Source of the DNA: an uncultured Haliea sp.
GTDB taxonomy: Bacteria > Pseudomonadota > Gammaproteobacteria > Pseudomonadales > Halieaceae
Length of the DNA: 64,000 bases
Direction of reading: 5' to 3'
NCBI GenBank assembly: GCA_947258585.1
Contig: CAMYIZ010000067.1
Span: 52,241 to 116,240 of the forward strand
The notes below the pieces were generated by a model that was not told the origin of the DNA, searched no databases, and was given only the letters and a program-made list of their open reading frames with translations. Every line of letters begins with the position of its first letter. Position 1 is the first letter of the stretch. Shown piece by piece: positions 54,848 through 64,000 of this stretch. The translations under genes were made by a program, and so were the position numbers.

Positions 54848-54880
54848 GGGAGTGGGGCGCCATCCGGCGCCGACACTCCC
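54848..54880. terminator. Long hairpin between djlA and the OmpA lipoprotein gene
   Basis: GGGAGTG (54848-54854) pairs with CACTCCC (54874-54880), and the interior holds GGCGCC twice around a 4-base loop. It begins 10 bases beyond the OmpA-gene stop. A smaller inverted repeat, CTGACGC/GCGTCAG (54816-54841), is adjacent. Either could end transcription from both sides. Confidence 0.55.
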
Positions 54881-54890
54881 TGCTGTGGAA

Positions 54891-55748
54891 TCACTGGATA
54901 ATGATTTCCACGCGGCGGTTCTGCTGCCTGCCCGCCGAGGTGTCGTTCGTGGCAACGGGCTGGCTGGAGGCCAGGCCAGTCGCAACGATACGGCTCGGGG
55001 AAATACCGCGGGTCATCAGGGCTACGCGCACGGCATCGGCGCGTGCCTGGGACAGAACCAGGTTGGTGGTATCGCTGCCGGTGCTGTCCGTGTGCCCTTC
55101 GATCAGCACGGTTTTGTCCTCGTATTCCTCCAGGTAGGCGGCCAGGCGATCCACGGAACCCAGCGCGCCGGGTAACAGCTCGGAGCGACCGGTGGCGAAC
55201 AGGACGCTGCCCAGGGTCAGCACCATGCCCCGTGAGGTTTGTTTCGCCTGCATATCGGCCAACTGCTGCAACGCAGCCTCCTCCTTGCGACGGGCCTCCT
55301 CTTCCTTGCTGCGGGCTTCCGCTTCCTTGCTGCGGGCTTCCGCTTCCAGACGGCGAGCCTCTTCCAGCCTGCTGGCTGCGGTAGAGAGCTCCGCTTCCCT
55401 GGCTTCCAGCTGCACACGATCCTTGACCTTGCTGAGCTCGCTGATCTTCTCATCCGCGGCGCGGCGCGCGGCAATTGCCCGCGCGGTGGCGAGCTGGTTG
55501 CCTGCGACATAGGTCAGCGAATCAGCCTCTGCCTTGTCGCGAGCCGCGAGAGCGGCCTCCAGCGTCTTTCCCGCTCGCTCCAGGGGCTCGGCGGCGAACC
55601 TGATTACCGCGGGGTCATTTTTCGCCAACTCGTAGCTTTGTTCGACTGACAATAATGCCTCGCTGCGCTGTGGCGCTCCGGCGCAGCCAGCAAGAAAAAC
55701 TGACGCGGCAACCGTGGCGCCGAGAAGAAACCTGTGGTGTAGTCTCAT
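54891..55748 (-). CDS. OmpA-family lipoprotein with coiled coil
   Basis: A 285-residue outer-membrane lipoprotein: lipobox FLAGC with Cys22, a DUF4398-like helical part, a long charged coiled coil (about 100-165) and a C-terminal OmpA peptidoglycan-binding domain from about 170 (LFATGRSELLPGA, IEGHTDSTGSDTTN, RRVEIIIQ). The coiled coil contains 7-residue repeats (EARSKEA). It lies 30 bases after the DUF4398 gene and is probably co-transcribed with it. Confidence 0.9.
   Translation of the reverse strand: MRLHHRFLLGATVAASVFLAGCAGAPQRSEALLSVEQSYELAKNDPAVIRFAAEPLERAGKTLEAALAARDKAEADSLTYVAGNQLATARAIAARRAADEKISELSKVKDRVQLEAREAELSTAASRLEEARRLEAEARSKEAEARSKEEEARRKEEAALQQLADMQAKQTSRGMVLTLGSVLFATGRSELLPGALGSVDRLAAYLEEYEDKTVLIEGHTDSTGSDTTNLVLSQARADAVRVALMTRGISPSRIVATGLASSQPVATNDTSAGRQQNRRVEIIIQ
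55262..55333 (-). repeat. 21-bp tandem repeat encoding EARSKEA heptads
   Basis: The minus-strand sequence repeats a 21-base unit about two and a half times, with a more diverged copy next to it, within the OmpA lipoprotein coiled coil. Confidence 0.7.
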
Positions 55749-55778
55749 TGGATCCGTGCTCCCGTATTGCTACGCTGG

Positions 55779-56177
55779 TTACTGTTTGGACTGCGCGCGC
55801 TCGATCTCGCTGCGCAGGATTTGTATGCTTTGTTCCAGTTCGGCGGCTGCGCGTGTTGCCTTGGCGGCATCGGTCTTGGCCCGCGCCAGCTCGGCGTCGG
55901 CTTCCGCTTCCGTGGCCAGGCGACGGGCCTCGTCGTAGTTCTCCGCTTGCAAGGCGGCCTCGGCCCGCTGCAGCTTGGTGCGCGCGCGGTCCGCCTCGAC
56001 CGCGGCATAGGTCCGCGCTTCCGTGTCTGACAGATTGCGGACCACGGCGCGGGCGGAGGCCATCTCGCCGACGGGCTCCGGTACGCTGCTGCAGGCGGTG
56101 AGCAGTATCACGGCCACAACTCCCGCGAGTAGGGAGAGCGGCTTGCCGGTCGTCCGGCTATTTGACAAAGCGTTCAT
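55779..56177 (-). CDS. DUF4398-type lipoprotein
   Basis: A 132-residue lipoprotein (ATG at 56177 with AGGAG upstream; lipobox LLTAC, Cys29). The mature part is a helical, Ala/Glu-rich DUF4398-like domain with the repeat-like segments AEAALQAENYDEARRLATEA and AELARAKTDAAKATRA. It is paired with the OmpA lipoprotein. Function unknown; an envelope-organising role is inference. Confidence 0.82.
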   Translation of the reverse strand: MNALSNSRTTGKPLSLLAGVVAVILLTACSSVPEPVGEMASARAVVRNLSDTEARTYAAVEADRARTKLQRAEAALQAENYDEARRLATEAEADAELARAKTDAAKATRAAAELEQSIQILRSEIERAQSKQ

Positions 56178-56480
56178 TTCGGTGAACTCCTGTGAGTAGT
56201 GTAGTGTTGCATTCATGCAACCCTGCGTCCGGGGACGGGCTTCCGAACCGGGGCCCGTACTCCACGAACTCGTGCTGGAACCGTGGGACCGGCCGCGTTT
56301 CACGTTGCATTCACAGTAATACGCTCCCAGTCACCCCACAAGGTAAAAGTACAGATGCTTTTCGGGATTAGTACGGACGAAATTACTGGAATAAACCCTG
56401 GACCGGAGCGCTGTCCCGTCCACGGTGGGTGTTGGGGAACCTGGCCCCGGTACTGAATCGGGCCGGGCTCGCGATGAAGC
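56178..56480. other. Spacer between trkH and the DUF4398 gene
   Basis: No gene or clear promoter is visible. A possible minus-strand promoter (TTGTGG, 17 bases, TACTGT) lies near 56310-56345, weak. A partial GC-rich inverted repeat near 56444-56466 follows the trkH stop. Confidence 0.4.
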
Positions 56481-57929
56481 CTACAGCCGCCAGAACATCG
56501 GCGTGAACAGCACCAGCAGGGTAAAGATCTCCAGGCGCCCCAGCAGCATGGCAAGGCACAGCAGGGCCTTGGCGACGCCGCCGATACCCGAGTAGTTGGC
56601 GGCGACCTCGCCCAGCCCCGGGCCGAGGTTGTTGAGGCAGGCGGCCACGGCGGAAAAGGCGGTGGTAAAGTCGAGACCGGTGCCCAGCAGGGCCAGCATC
56701 ATGGTCACGAAGACGAACATGTAAACGGCGAAGAAGCTCCAGACTGCGCTTACCACCGTGGCTTCGACGCGATGGCGGCCGATCTTCAGCGGGATCACCG
56801 CCTTCGGGTGGACCAGCTGCTTGAGCTCGCGAATGCCCTGCTTGGCGATCAGCATCAGGCGCACCGATTTCATTCCGCCCGCGGTGGAGCCCACGCAGCC
56901 GCCCATAAAGGAGAACATGATCAGCATCAGTGGCAGGAAGGTGGGCCAGGCGCTGAAGTCGTGGGTGGCAAACCCGGTGGTAGTGGCGATCGAGATGGTC
57001 ATGAACAGGCCGTGAATCAGGCTGTCCTCAACGGGCAGGACGTCACTCAGGATCAGGTAGCTGCAGGTAATGGCGATGCCGACCAGCAATACCCCGAGGA
57101 AAAAACGCGACTCGGAATCCTGGCGATAGCCGTTCAGGCTGCGCCGGCGCCAGGAGAGGAAGTGCAGGCCGAAGTTGAGGCCCGAAATCACCATAAACAG
57201 GCTGCAGATCAGGAGGACGCTGTTGCTCTCGAAGTAGCCCATGCTGGCATCGTGGGTGGAGAAGCCGCCAATGGCCACGGTGGAGAAGGAATGGGCTACC
57301 GCGTCAAAACCGCTCATGCCCGCCGCCCAATAGGCCAGGGCGCAGACCACGGTGAGGGATAGATAGACGAAAAACAGCGCTTTGGCGGTTTCCGCTATGC
57401 GCGGGGTGAGCTTGCGGTCCTTGGTGGGTCCGGGAATCTCAGCGCGGTACAGCTGCATGCCGCCAATGCCGAGCATGGGCAGCACCGCCACCGCGATTAC
57501 GATAATCCCGATGCCCCCCAGCCACTGCAGTAGCTGCCGGTAGATCAGGATGGACCGCGGCAGGTCGTCGAGCCCGGTGATTACTGTGGCGCCGGTTGTC
57601 GTCAGCCCGGAGATGGACTCGAATATCGCATCCATGGGGCTGAGTTGAAGCCCTTCGGTGAGGATGAACGGCAGCGAACCGGCAATGCCGAGGACGGTCC
57701 AGAACAGCGAGGTGACCAGGAACCCGTCGCGAATCCGCAGTTCGTGGCGGACATGCTGCACCGGCAGCCAGAGCACCAGCCCGGCGATGAAGGTCAGCCC
57801 GAGGGCGCTGGCGAAGCTGGTAAGGGTGTGGTCGTCATCCACCAGGGCGTATCCCATCGGCACCAGCAGGGTGCTGCTGAACAGCATCAGCAGCAGCCCG
57901 AGGATACGCATCGAGATGGTCAGGTGCAC
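56481..57929 (-). CDS. trkH: Trk-type potassium uptake protein TrkH
   Basis: Channel-forming subunit of the Trk K+ uptake system, 482 residues, about ten membrane helices with four pore loops. SGLTTTGATVITGLDDLP and ATTTGFATHDFSAWP are selectivity-filter regions. The start is a GTG at 57929 (VHLTISMRILGLLLMLFS); the ATG at 57911 is the alternative. It lies 10 bases after trkA. Confidence 0.95.
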   Translation of the reverse strand: MHLTISMRILGLLLMLFSSTLLVPMGYALVDDDHTLTSFASALGLTFIAGLVLWLPVQHVRHELRIRDGFLVTSLFWTVLGIAGSLPFILTEGLQLSPMDAIFESISGLTTTGATVITGLDDLPRSILIYRQLLQWLGGIGIIVIAVAVLPMLGIGGMQLYRAEIPGPTKDRKLTPRIAETAKALFFVYLSLTVVCALAYWAAGMSGFDAVAHSFSTVAIGGFSTHDASMGYFESNSVLLICSLFMVISGLNFGLHFLSWRRRSLNGYRQDSESRFFLGVLLVGIAITCSYLILSDVLPVEDSLIHGLFMTISIATTTGFATHDFSAWPTFLPLMLIMFSFMGGCVGSTAGGMKSVRLMLIAKQGIRELKQLVHPKAVIPLKIGRHRVEATVVSAVWSFFAVYMFVFVTMMLALLGTGLDFTTAFSAVAACLNNLGPGLGEVAANYSGIGGVAKALLCLAMLLGRLEIFTLLVLFTPMFWRL

Positions 57930-57939
57930 AGCGGCGGGA

Positions 57940-59316
57940 TCAGGAAAAGAAGCCGAAACCGACCGCGAACAATTTCTCCACGGCCGAGATCTTGTTGCGA
58001 TCGAGCAGGAACAGCACCACGTGATCGCCGGTTTCGACCACCACATGTCGATGCGCGATCAGTACCTCGTCGCCGCGCACGATGGCGCCGATGGTCACCC
58101 CTTCCGGGAGGTTGATTTCGTCCAGGCGCCGTCCCACCACCCTCGAGGAGTAGGTGTCGCCGCGGGCGGTGACTTCGATGGCTTCCGCGGCGCCGCGGCG
58201 CAGGGAGTGCACATTGCTGATATCGCCGCGCCGCACATGGGTCAACAGGCTGCCAATGGTGATCTGCTGCGGTGATATGGCGATATCGATCTCGTCGCCC
58301 ACCAGGTCGGCATAGGCAGGATTGGTAATCAGGGTGATGACCTTCTTCGCGCCCATGCGCTTGGCCAGCATGGACATCATGATGTTGGATTCGTCGTTGT
58401 TGGTCAGGGCGCAGAAGACGTCGGTAGCCTCGATGTTTTCGGCAGATAGCAGCTGCGGCTCGGAGGCACTGCCGTGGAGGACGATGGTGTGCTTGAGGGA
58501 CTCCGACAGTACCCGGCAGCGGGGATAGGACTGCTCGATGACCTTGACCTGGTAGCGTCCCTCGATGCTCTGGGCGAGGGTGGCGCCGATATTGCCGCCG
58601 CCGGCGATCATCACCCGGTGATAGGGCTTGTCGACCTTGCGCAGCTCCGACATCACCTTGCGGATGTCCTTGCGCGCGGCGATGAAGAATACCTCGTCAT
58701 CCGCCTCGACCACCGTGTCCCCCTCGGGGATGATGGCGCGATCGCGACGGAAGATGGCCGCCACCCGGGTGTCGACCTTGGGCATGTGCTCGCGAATATC
58801 CTGCAGCTCGTGGCCGACGATGGGGCCGCCGTGATAGGCGCGCACCGCCACCAGCTGGATCCGGCCCTCGGCGAAGTCCAGTACCTGGAGGGCGCCGGGG
58901 TTGGCGATGAGCTCCACGATGGACTTGGTCACCAGCTGCTCGGGCCCGATGATCACATCCACCGGGATGTTCTCGGGCGTGAACAGGCGTTCCTGGAAGG
59001 CGAGGTAGTTGGGCGAGCGCACCCGGGAGATCTTGGTGGGCGTGTTGAACAGCGAGTGGGCGATCTGGCAGGCCATCATGTTGATCTCGTCGCTGTTGGT
59101 CACCGCAATCAGCATATCGGCGTCTTCGGCGCCGGCCTGGTACAGGGTGTCGGGATGGGATGCGCCGCCCGCCACGGTGCCGATGTCCAGCCGGTCCTGC
59201 AGTTCCCGCAGGCGATCGGCATCCGTGTCCACGACGGTAATGTCGTTCTGCTCATTGGCGAGGTGTTCGGCGAGAGTGCCTCCAACCTGGCCGGCGCCGA
59301 GAATGATGATCTTCAT
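57940..59316 (-). CDS. trkA: Trk potassium uptake regulator TrkA
   Basis: NAD/ATP-binding gating ring, 458 residues, two RCK units: [19 protein letters not shown] at residue 1 and [15 protein letters not shown] at about 231, each with an RCK-C domain. It is upstream of trkH and downstream of rsmB; the 95-base gap to rsmB still allows one operon. Confidence 0.97.
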   Translation of the reverse strand: MKIIILGAGQVGGTLAEHLANEQNDITVVDTDADRLRELQDRLDIGTVAGGASHPDTLYQAGAEDADMLIAVTNSDEINMMACQIAHSLFNTPTKISRVRSPNYLAFQERLFTPENIPVDVIIGPEQLVTKSIVELIANPGALQVLDFAEGRIQLVAVRAYHGGPIVGHELQDIREHMPKVDTRVAAIFRRDRAIIPEGDTVVEADDEVFFIAARKDIRKVMSELRKVDKPYHRVMIAGGGNIGATLAQSIEGRYQVKVIEQSYPRCRVLSESLKHTIVLHGSASEPQLLSAENIEATDVFCALTNNDESNIMMSMLAKRMGAKKVITLITNPAYADLVGDEIDIAISPQQITIGSLLTHVRRGDISNVHSLRRGAAEAIEVTARGDTYSSRVVGRRLDEINLPEGVTIGAIVRGDEVLIAHRHVVVETGDHVVLFLLDRNKISAVEKLFAVGFGFFS

Positions 59317-59411
59317 TGCTGGGGTTGTTCCCCGTAGATTTCCTGCACCTTAATGAAAAGGCCGGTGGATTGTAAGTGGCGGAAACTGAAATAGTGCATG
59401 TCCCGCCGCCT

Positions 59412-60701
59412 TTACTGGCGGCGTTGCAGCAGGCTGAAGAAAAGTCCGTCCGGGCCACCACTCTGCGGCAGCAACTGCACGCCACAGGCGCGTTGCTCCC
59501 CTGCGAGCGGGACTGGCAGCAAGGCGGCGTCTTCGGTACCGGCGAGGAAGCGCTCAATCACGGCGCTGTTTTCCGCCTCCAGTACCGAGCAGGTCACATA
59601 CAGCAACGTGCCCCCCGGTCGCAGCAGCGGCCACAATCCCTGCAGGATCCACAGCTGCTGGTTGCCCAGGGCGGCGATATCCTCGGCCCGTCGCAGCAGC
59701 TTTATATCCGGGTGGCGGCGGATGACACCGGTGGCTGAGCAGGGAGCGTCCACCAGGATGCGGCCGAAACTCTGCGCCTGCAGGGACGCCGCCGGTGCGG
59801 CCGCATTGCCCTGGACAACTTCTGCCTGCAGCGACAGCCGCTGCAGGTTGTCGCGAACCCTGTCCAGCCGGGAGGCATCGACGTCCATCGCGGTCAGGGC
59901 GATGCCGGGCTCCAGTTCCAGCAGGTGGCAGGCCTTTCCCCCGGGAGCCGCGCAGGCATCCAGCACCCGCTCGGCGGCGCGGGCCTGCAACAGCTGAGCC
60001 GCCAGTTGCGCGGCCTCGTCCTGCACGCTCACCCAGCCGGCGGCGAAACCCGGCAGGACCCAGACGTCCACCGGCTGCTGCAGGTAAATCGCATCCGGGG
60101 CCAGCCTGCCTGCCGTGGCCGGAATCCCGGCCGCCGCAAGCGCCTGCAGGTAAGCCTCCCGACTGCCGTGGCGGCGGTTGACCCTGAGCACCATCGGCGG
60201 CTGTTCGTTGTTGGCTGCCATGATGGCGCCCGCCTGCTCCGGCCAGTCCTGCTGCAAGGCCGCGTGCAGCCAGTCTGGATGCGCGGCGCTGGCAGCGGGA
60301 GACAGCTTGCGGTCGAGGTTTACCCGCTCCCGCAGGTAGCTGCGCAATACCGCGTTGCACAGCCCCTTGGCCCAGACCTTGTTCAGGGCCCGGGTGGCGG
60401 CGACCGTGGCCGCCACTGCGGCGTGGTCGGGTATCCGGGTTTCCTGCAGCTGGTACAGACCCAGGAGCAGCAGCGCCTCGATGTCCCGGTCGCGATTTTT
60501 CAGGGGCTTGCCCAGCAGCTGCCGCAGCTGCGGCTGCAGGCGGGGGCAGTAGCGCAGGGTGCCATAGCAGAGCTGCTGCAGCAGCCCGCGATCACGCTCG
60601 CTGACCGTATCCAGAGCCGGCGGCAGCAACTGGTTCAGGGAGCCGCCCTCCAGCACCCCGGCGATCGCGAGGGCCGCCGCCGCCCGCGTATCGACGGCCA
60701 T
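59412..60701 (-). CDS. rsmB: 16S rRNA (cytosine-967-C5)-methyltransferase
   Basis: SAM-dependent rRNA methyltransferase, 429 residues. An N-terminal NusB-like domain precedes the catalytic domain, which has DACAAPGGKACHLLEL and the two catalytic cysteine boxes VDAPCSATGVIRRHPD and VTCSVLEAENS. Its ATG overlaps the fmt stop (TGATGG). Confidence 0.96.
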   Translation of the reverse strand: MAVDTRAAAALAIAGVLEGGSLNQLLPPALDTVSERDRGLLQQLCYGTLRYCPRLQPQLRQLLGKPLKNRDRDIEALLLLGLYQLQETRIPDHAAVAATVAATRALNKVWAKGLCNAVLRSYLRERVNLDRKLSPAASAAHPDWLHAALQQDWPEQAGAIMAANNEQPPMVLRVNRRHGSREAYLQALAAAGIPATAGRLAPDAIYLQQPVDVWVLPGFAAGWVSVQDEAAQLAAQLLQARAAERVLDACAAPGGKACHLLELEPGIALTAMDVDASRLDRVRDNLQRLSLQAEVVQGNAAAPAASLQAQSFGRILVDAPCSATGVIRRHPDIKLLRRAEDIAALGNQQLWILQGLWPLLRPGGTLLYVTCSVLEAENSAVIERFLAGTEDAALLPVPLAGEQRACGVQLLPQSGGPDGLFFSLLQRRQ

Positions 60702-61681
60702 CAGCTGTGTTCCCGGGGGGCGACGGGCTCGAATCGGGAGCCGGGGGCGAACAGGGCGCCACGCGCATTGAGGATATCGGTTGCGGGCAATGCCCTGGCG
60801 CCGGCGAGCTGGAGCTGGCGGATGCGCAGGGCGCCCTCGCCGCAGGCGACGAGGATGCCTTCACGGTCGGCACTGAGGACGACGCCCGGGCTGGCCCGGT
60901 TTCCCGGGTCGACCGGCTCCGCACTCGCCTCCATGATCCGGACCCGTTCACCCCCGAGGATGCCGAAACAGACCGGGAAGGGATTGAAGGCAGCCACTGC
61001 CCGGGCCAGCTCGTGCGCGTCGCGGCTCCAGTCCAGGGCGGCCTCGGACTTTTCTATCTTGCGGGCGTAGGTGGCGCCGGTTTCATCCTGTGGCGTGGCG
61101 GCCCTGCGGTGTGCGGGCAGGTCATCGAGTACCTGCAACAGGAGAGGAGGGCCGATTTCGGCGAGCTGATCGTGCAGCATCCCGGCGCTGGTGCCCGCTG
61201 CAATCTGCAGGCTTTGCCGCGCCAGCATGGCCCCGGTATCCAGGCCTGCGTCCATCTGCATGATGGTGATGCCGGTTGCGGTGTCCCCGGCCTCGATGGC
61301 GCGCTGGATGGGCGCGGCACCGCGCCAGCGCGGCAGCAGCGAGGCGTGCACATTGATGCAGCCGAGGCGCGGAGCGTCCAGCACCGGCTGGGGCAGGATC
61401 AGGCCGTAGGCCACCACCACCATGACATCGACGTCCAGCGCCGCGAGTTCGGCCTGGGCCTCGGCGCTGCGCAGGCTGGGCGGCTGCAATACCGGTATGT
61501 CTGCCGCCGCGGCGACCTCCTTGACCGGGCTGGCCTGCAGTTTCTTGCCGCGGCCGGCCGGGCGATCGGGTTGGGTATAGACTGCGACAAGCTCGTGGGG
61601 ACTGCTCAGCAGGGCCCGCAGGTGGATGGCGGCAAACTCGGGCGTGCCGGCAAAAATCAGGCGCAACGGTTCACTGGTCAC
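60701..61681 (-). CDS. fmt: Methionyl-tRNA formyltransferase
   Basis: Formylates initiator Met-tRNA. 326 residues. CINVHASLLPRWRGAAPIQ contains the catalytic Asn and His, and IMQMDAGLDTG the catalytic Asp. It lies 3 bases after def. Confidence 0.97.
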   Translation of the reverse strand: MTSEPLRLIFAGTPEFAAIHLRALLSSPHELVAVYTQPDRPAGRGKKLQASPVKEVAAAADIPVLQPPSLRSAEAQAELAALDVDVMVVVAYGLILPQPVLDAPRLGCINVHASLLPRWRGAAPIQRAIEAGDTATGITIMQMDAGLDTGAMLARQSLQIAAGTSAGMLHDQLAEIGPPLLLQVLDDLPAHRRAATPQDETGATYARKIEKSEAALDWSRDAHELARAVAAFNPFPVCFGILGGERVRIMEASAEPVDPGNRASPGVVLSADREGILVACGEGALRIRQLQLAGARALPATDILNARGALFAPGSRFEPVAPREHS

Positions 61682-61684
61682 CGT

Positions 61685-62191
61685 TCAGGCCTGGCGCCGT
61701 TGTTCTTTCTCCAGCTTCCGGCGGATGCGCTGGCGCTTGAGGGGGGACAGGTAATCCACGAACAGCTTGCCGTCGAGGTGGTCGATTTCATGTTGCAGGC
61801 AGATGGCAAGCAGACCCTGCAGCTCGCGGGTAAAAGACTTGCCGTTGCGGTCCAGGGCGGTGACCGAGATACGCTGCGGCCGCTCCACGGTTTCATAGAA
61901 GCCCGGGACAGAGAGGCAGCCCTCGTCATATTCACCCAGGGTGGGGTCGAGTACGGTGACCTCCGGGTTGATGAATACCAGCGGCTCGCTGTGGTCTTCA
62001 GTGATATCGATCACGAGTAGCCGCTGATGGACATTGACCTGGGTTGCCGCGAGACCAATTCCCGGCGCAGCGTACATGGTCGCAAACATGTCGTCGATAA
62101 GGGCGCGGGTGGCGTCCGTGACCGCTTCCACCGGCGTGGCCCTGGTGCGGAGCCGGGGGTCGGGAAATTCGAGAATGTCTAGTACTGCCAT
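61685..62191 (-). CDS. def: Peptide deformylase
   Basis: Metal-dependent removal of the N-formyl group. The ATG at 62191 ([16 protein letters not shown]) is the family start; 168 residues. The three motifs are [16 protein letters not shown] and QHEIDHLDG (metal His, catalytic Glu). It heads the def-fmt-rsmB-trkA-trkH operon, and a TATAAT at about 62283-62288 on the minus strand may be its -10. Confidence 0.97.
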   Translation of the reverse strand: MAVLDILEFPDPRLRTRATPVEAVTDATRALIDDMFATMYAAPGIGLAATQVNVHQRLLVIDITEDHSEPLVFINPEVTVLDPTLGEYDEGCLSVPGFYETVERPQRISVTALDRNGKSFTRELQGLLAICLQHEIDHLDGKLFVDYLSPLKRQRIRRKLEKEQRRQA

Positions 62192-62405
62192 GGTGTTAGC
62201 TGCCTTCGGGACTCTGCCGGCGGATGGTAAATTAGTCACATTGGGGCTTGCCACGGGCCCATGCCCACCGCAAACTGTGGCTATTATATAACTGCTGGCA
62301 AGGTAGTGCCCAGCGCCGCCTCCGGCTGCGTACTTGCCTGCAGGGGGGGAGGTCGCTGCGCCGGTCTGGCGGGTGGAAGATAACAGGGGCAGGTTGGACG
62401 GGATC
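62192..62405. other. Divergent def / LysM-gene intergenic region
   Basis: A 214-base spacer between divergent genes. The sequence ATTATATAAC at 62283-62292 holds a TATAAT on the minus strand, a likely -10 element for def without a good -35. I see no confident promoter for the LysM gene. Confidence 0.45.
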
Positions 62406-63440
62406 ATGAGAGCGAAGTCTTTTTCGGTTTACCTGGTATTGCTCGGCAGCTTGTTGCTCAGTTCCTGGCTGCACGCTGCGGTAGAACTCAACGAGAATGT
62501 CCCGGATACCTACATCGTCAAGAAAGGCGATACCCTCTGGGGGATATCCGGCATGTATCTGCGCGAGCCCTGGCGCTGGCCGGAGCTCTGGGACGTCAAC
62601 CCGCAGGTCAACAATCCCCACCTGATCTACCCCGGCGATGAACTCTACCTCACCTGGGTCAATGGCGAACCCAGGCTGCAGCTGCGCCGGGGACGGGACA
62701 TCAAGCTTGAGCCCGGCATGCGCGTTTCTTCCCTGGACCTGGCCATCCCGCTGATTCCGCTGGACCAGATTGGTGCATTTCTCAAGCGCCACCGCATACT
62801 TGATGCCGACGATCTGAACAATTCGGCCTATGTGGTGGCGGGCGACCAGAATCGCCTGATCGCCGCCCCGGGTGATCGGGTCTACGGCCGCGGCCCCTTC
62901 CCGGATGGCGAGCGCAGCTACGGTATCTATCGCGCCGGGGACACCTACCGCGACCCGATTACCAACGAGTTGCTCGGTTACCAGGCCATGGACATCGGCA
63001 ATGCCCGCCTCGTCAGCAGTAACCGCGACGAGGTGACCGAGCTGGATATTACCCGGGTGACGGAAGAGGTGCGGATTGCGGATCGCCTGTTGCCCCAGCG
63101 CGAGCAGGTTCTGGACGCCACTTTCCAGCCGCGTGCACCGGGGGTAGAGATTACCGATGGTTTCATGATTGCGGTGGATGGCGGCATCAACCAGATTGGC
63201 CAGGGCAATATCGTGGTGCTCAACCGCGGTGAGCGCGAAGGCGTCGAGGTTGGCCATGTACTGGCGATCTATCAGGTCGGCGGTGTCGTGTTTGACCAGG
63301 TCGCGCGCCAGAACGTGACCCTGCCTGACACCCGTGCCGGCCTGTTGATGGTGTTCGAAGTGTTCGAAAAAGCCAGCTACGGGCTGGTGCTGAGAGCCAG
63401 CCGGCCGCTCAAGGTGCTGGACAAGGTCAAAAACCCCTGA
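62406..63440 (+). CDS. Exported LysM-domain protein
   Basis: A 344-residue protein with a signal peptide (about 1-25, ending LHA) and one LysM domain at about 35-80 ([30 protein letters not shown]), which binds peptidoglycan. The long C-terminal part is a conserved beta-rich region found in proteins encoded beside def/dprA in Pseudomonas relatives. It is divergent from def. Confidence 0.92.
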   Translation: MRAKSFSVYLVLLGSLLLSSWLHAAVELNENVPDTYIVKKGDTLWGISGMYLREPWRWPELWDVNPQVNNPHLIYPGDELYLTWVNGEPRLQLRRGRDIKLEPGMRVSSLDLAIPLIPLDQIGAFLKRHRILDADDLNNSAYVVAGDQNRLIAAPGDRVYGRGPFPDGERSYGIYRAGDTYRDPITNELLGYQAMDIGNARLVSSNRDEVTELDITRVTEEVRIADRLLPQREQVLDATFQPRAPGVEITDGFMIAVDGGINQIGQGNIVVLNRGEREGVEVGHVLAIYQVGGVVFDQVARQNVTLPDTRAGLLMVFEVFEKASYGLVLRASRPLKVLDKVKNP

Positions 63441-63514
63441 CAGGGCCGCGGCGACCACGGATCGGTCGTCGCCTGCAGGTGGAAATGGAACAGACATGAC
63501 GTCAAGGATGATGT

Positions 63515-64000
63515 ATGGATGCTGCCCATGCCCGGCTGTGCCTCTTGCTGCACAGCCTCCCCCACCTCGATAACCCCGGGCTGCGGCGCCTGCTGCAGCA
63601 CTTTGGTTCTCCGCAGGCGATCTGGGAGGCGGAAGCCGATACCCTGGCCGCCGCGGGTGTCGATGCCCCTGCGCGCGCCGACCTGGCCACGGCCCGCACA
63701 CGCGGCCGGCATCCGGATGCGCCCCGGGATATCGACCGCCAGCTCGATGCCCTGCTCGCGGTCGACGGGCGCGTCATTGCCCTGGGCTCGGCCGACTACC
63801 CGCCCATGCTCGCGGCCATCCACGACCCCCCTCCCCTGTTGTATCTGCGCGGATGCGAACAGCTGCTGCGGGCGCCACAGCTGGCCGTGGTGGGCAGCCG
63901 CAAGGCCAGTCCCCCCGGTATCCGCCTGGCCCGGGAACTGGCGGCCGCCGCGGCGCGGGGCGGTCTCGCCATCACCAGCGGCCTGGCCCTGGGCATAGAC
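63515..64000 (+). CDS. dprA: DNA-processing protein DprA, N-terminal part (runs off the right edge)
   Basis: RecA loader in natural transformation (also called Smf). The ATG at 63515 has AAGGA upstream. The visible 162 codons cover the N-terminal helical domain (LLLHSLPHLDNPGLRRLLQH) and the start of the Rossmann fold with YPPMLAAIHDPPPLLYLRG, AVVGSRKASPPG and ITSGLALGID. The remainder is outside the window. Confidence 0.94.
   Translation, partial: MDAAHARLCLLLHSLPHLDNPGLRRLLQHFGSPQAIWEAEADTLAAAGVDAPARADLATARTRGRHPDAPRDIDRQLDALLAVDGRVIALGSADYPPMLAAIHDPPPLLYLRGCEQLLRAPQLAVVGSRKASPPGIRLARELAAAAARGGLAITSGLALGID

Overview
This window is the replication-origin region of a high-GC gammaproteobacterium. 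The gene order is: uvrD; glmS, glmU and the ATP synthase operon; parA and parB; rsmG, mnmG and mnmE; yidC, yidD, rnpA and rpmH; oriC; dnaA, dnaN, recF and gyrB; then glyS/glyQ, trkH/trkA, rsmB, fmt, def, a LysM protein and dprA. This is close to the Pseudomonas-type origin layout. Two perfect TGTTCCACGTGGAACA parS palindromes, a split class II ribonucleotide reductase and a Chp-like chemosensory cluster fit a Pseudomonas/Cellvibrio-type lineage. A marine Cellvibrionales or Halieaceae-like organism is my guess; nothing in the window fixes the genus. I found no rRNA, tRNA, insertion sequence, prophage or CRISPR array.

Left arm (1-23.2 kb, almost all on the minus strand, transcribed away from oriC). 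It holds the 5' part of uvrD, a divergent SPOR-domain membrane protein with a very acidic cytoplasmic tail, a small secreted protein of unknown function, oxyR, glmS-glmU, the nine-gene atpIBEFHAGDC operon with a clear sigma70 promoter, parAB, rsmG-mnmG, a roughly 500-base spacer, and the rpmH-rnpA-yidD-yidC-mnmE operon.

Origin (23.2-30 kb). The 540-base rpmH-dnaA spacer has consensus DnaA boxes and an AT-rich tract and is the probable oriC. dnaA-dnaN-recF-gyrB follow on the plus strand. recF carries both parS sites, about 10 kb from parAB.

Accessory part (30-49.4 kb). A MOSC protein is followed by a minus-strand copper-type operon: a small Cys/His-rich exported protein, a TolC-family lipoprotein, a Tat-type multicopper oxidase and a DUF4010 membrane protein, with a divergent TauE/SafE permease. 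Then come nrdJa-nrdJb, a class II RNR in two polypeptides behind an NrdR-box-like site. Next is an apparently ATPase-dead NtrC-like protein with two Fis-type helix-turn-helix segments, an uncharacterised 198-residue protein, and a reduced Pil-Chp-like cluster: one response regulator, a PilI-type CheW, an MCP with no periplasmic domain, a ChpA-like scaffold split into two proteins, and a ChpC-type CheW. There are no CheR or CheB genes. This block is the most unusual part of the window.

Right arm (49.4-64 kb). It contains rmuC, glyQ-glyS, a DjlA-type J protein, a DUF4398/OmpA lipoprotein pair, the def-fmt-rsmB-trkA-trkH operon, and divergently a LysM protein and dprA, which runs off the window. 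Several key genes start at non-ATG codons: TTG for dnaA, recF and parA; GTG for mnmG, glyQ and trkH.
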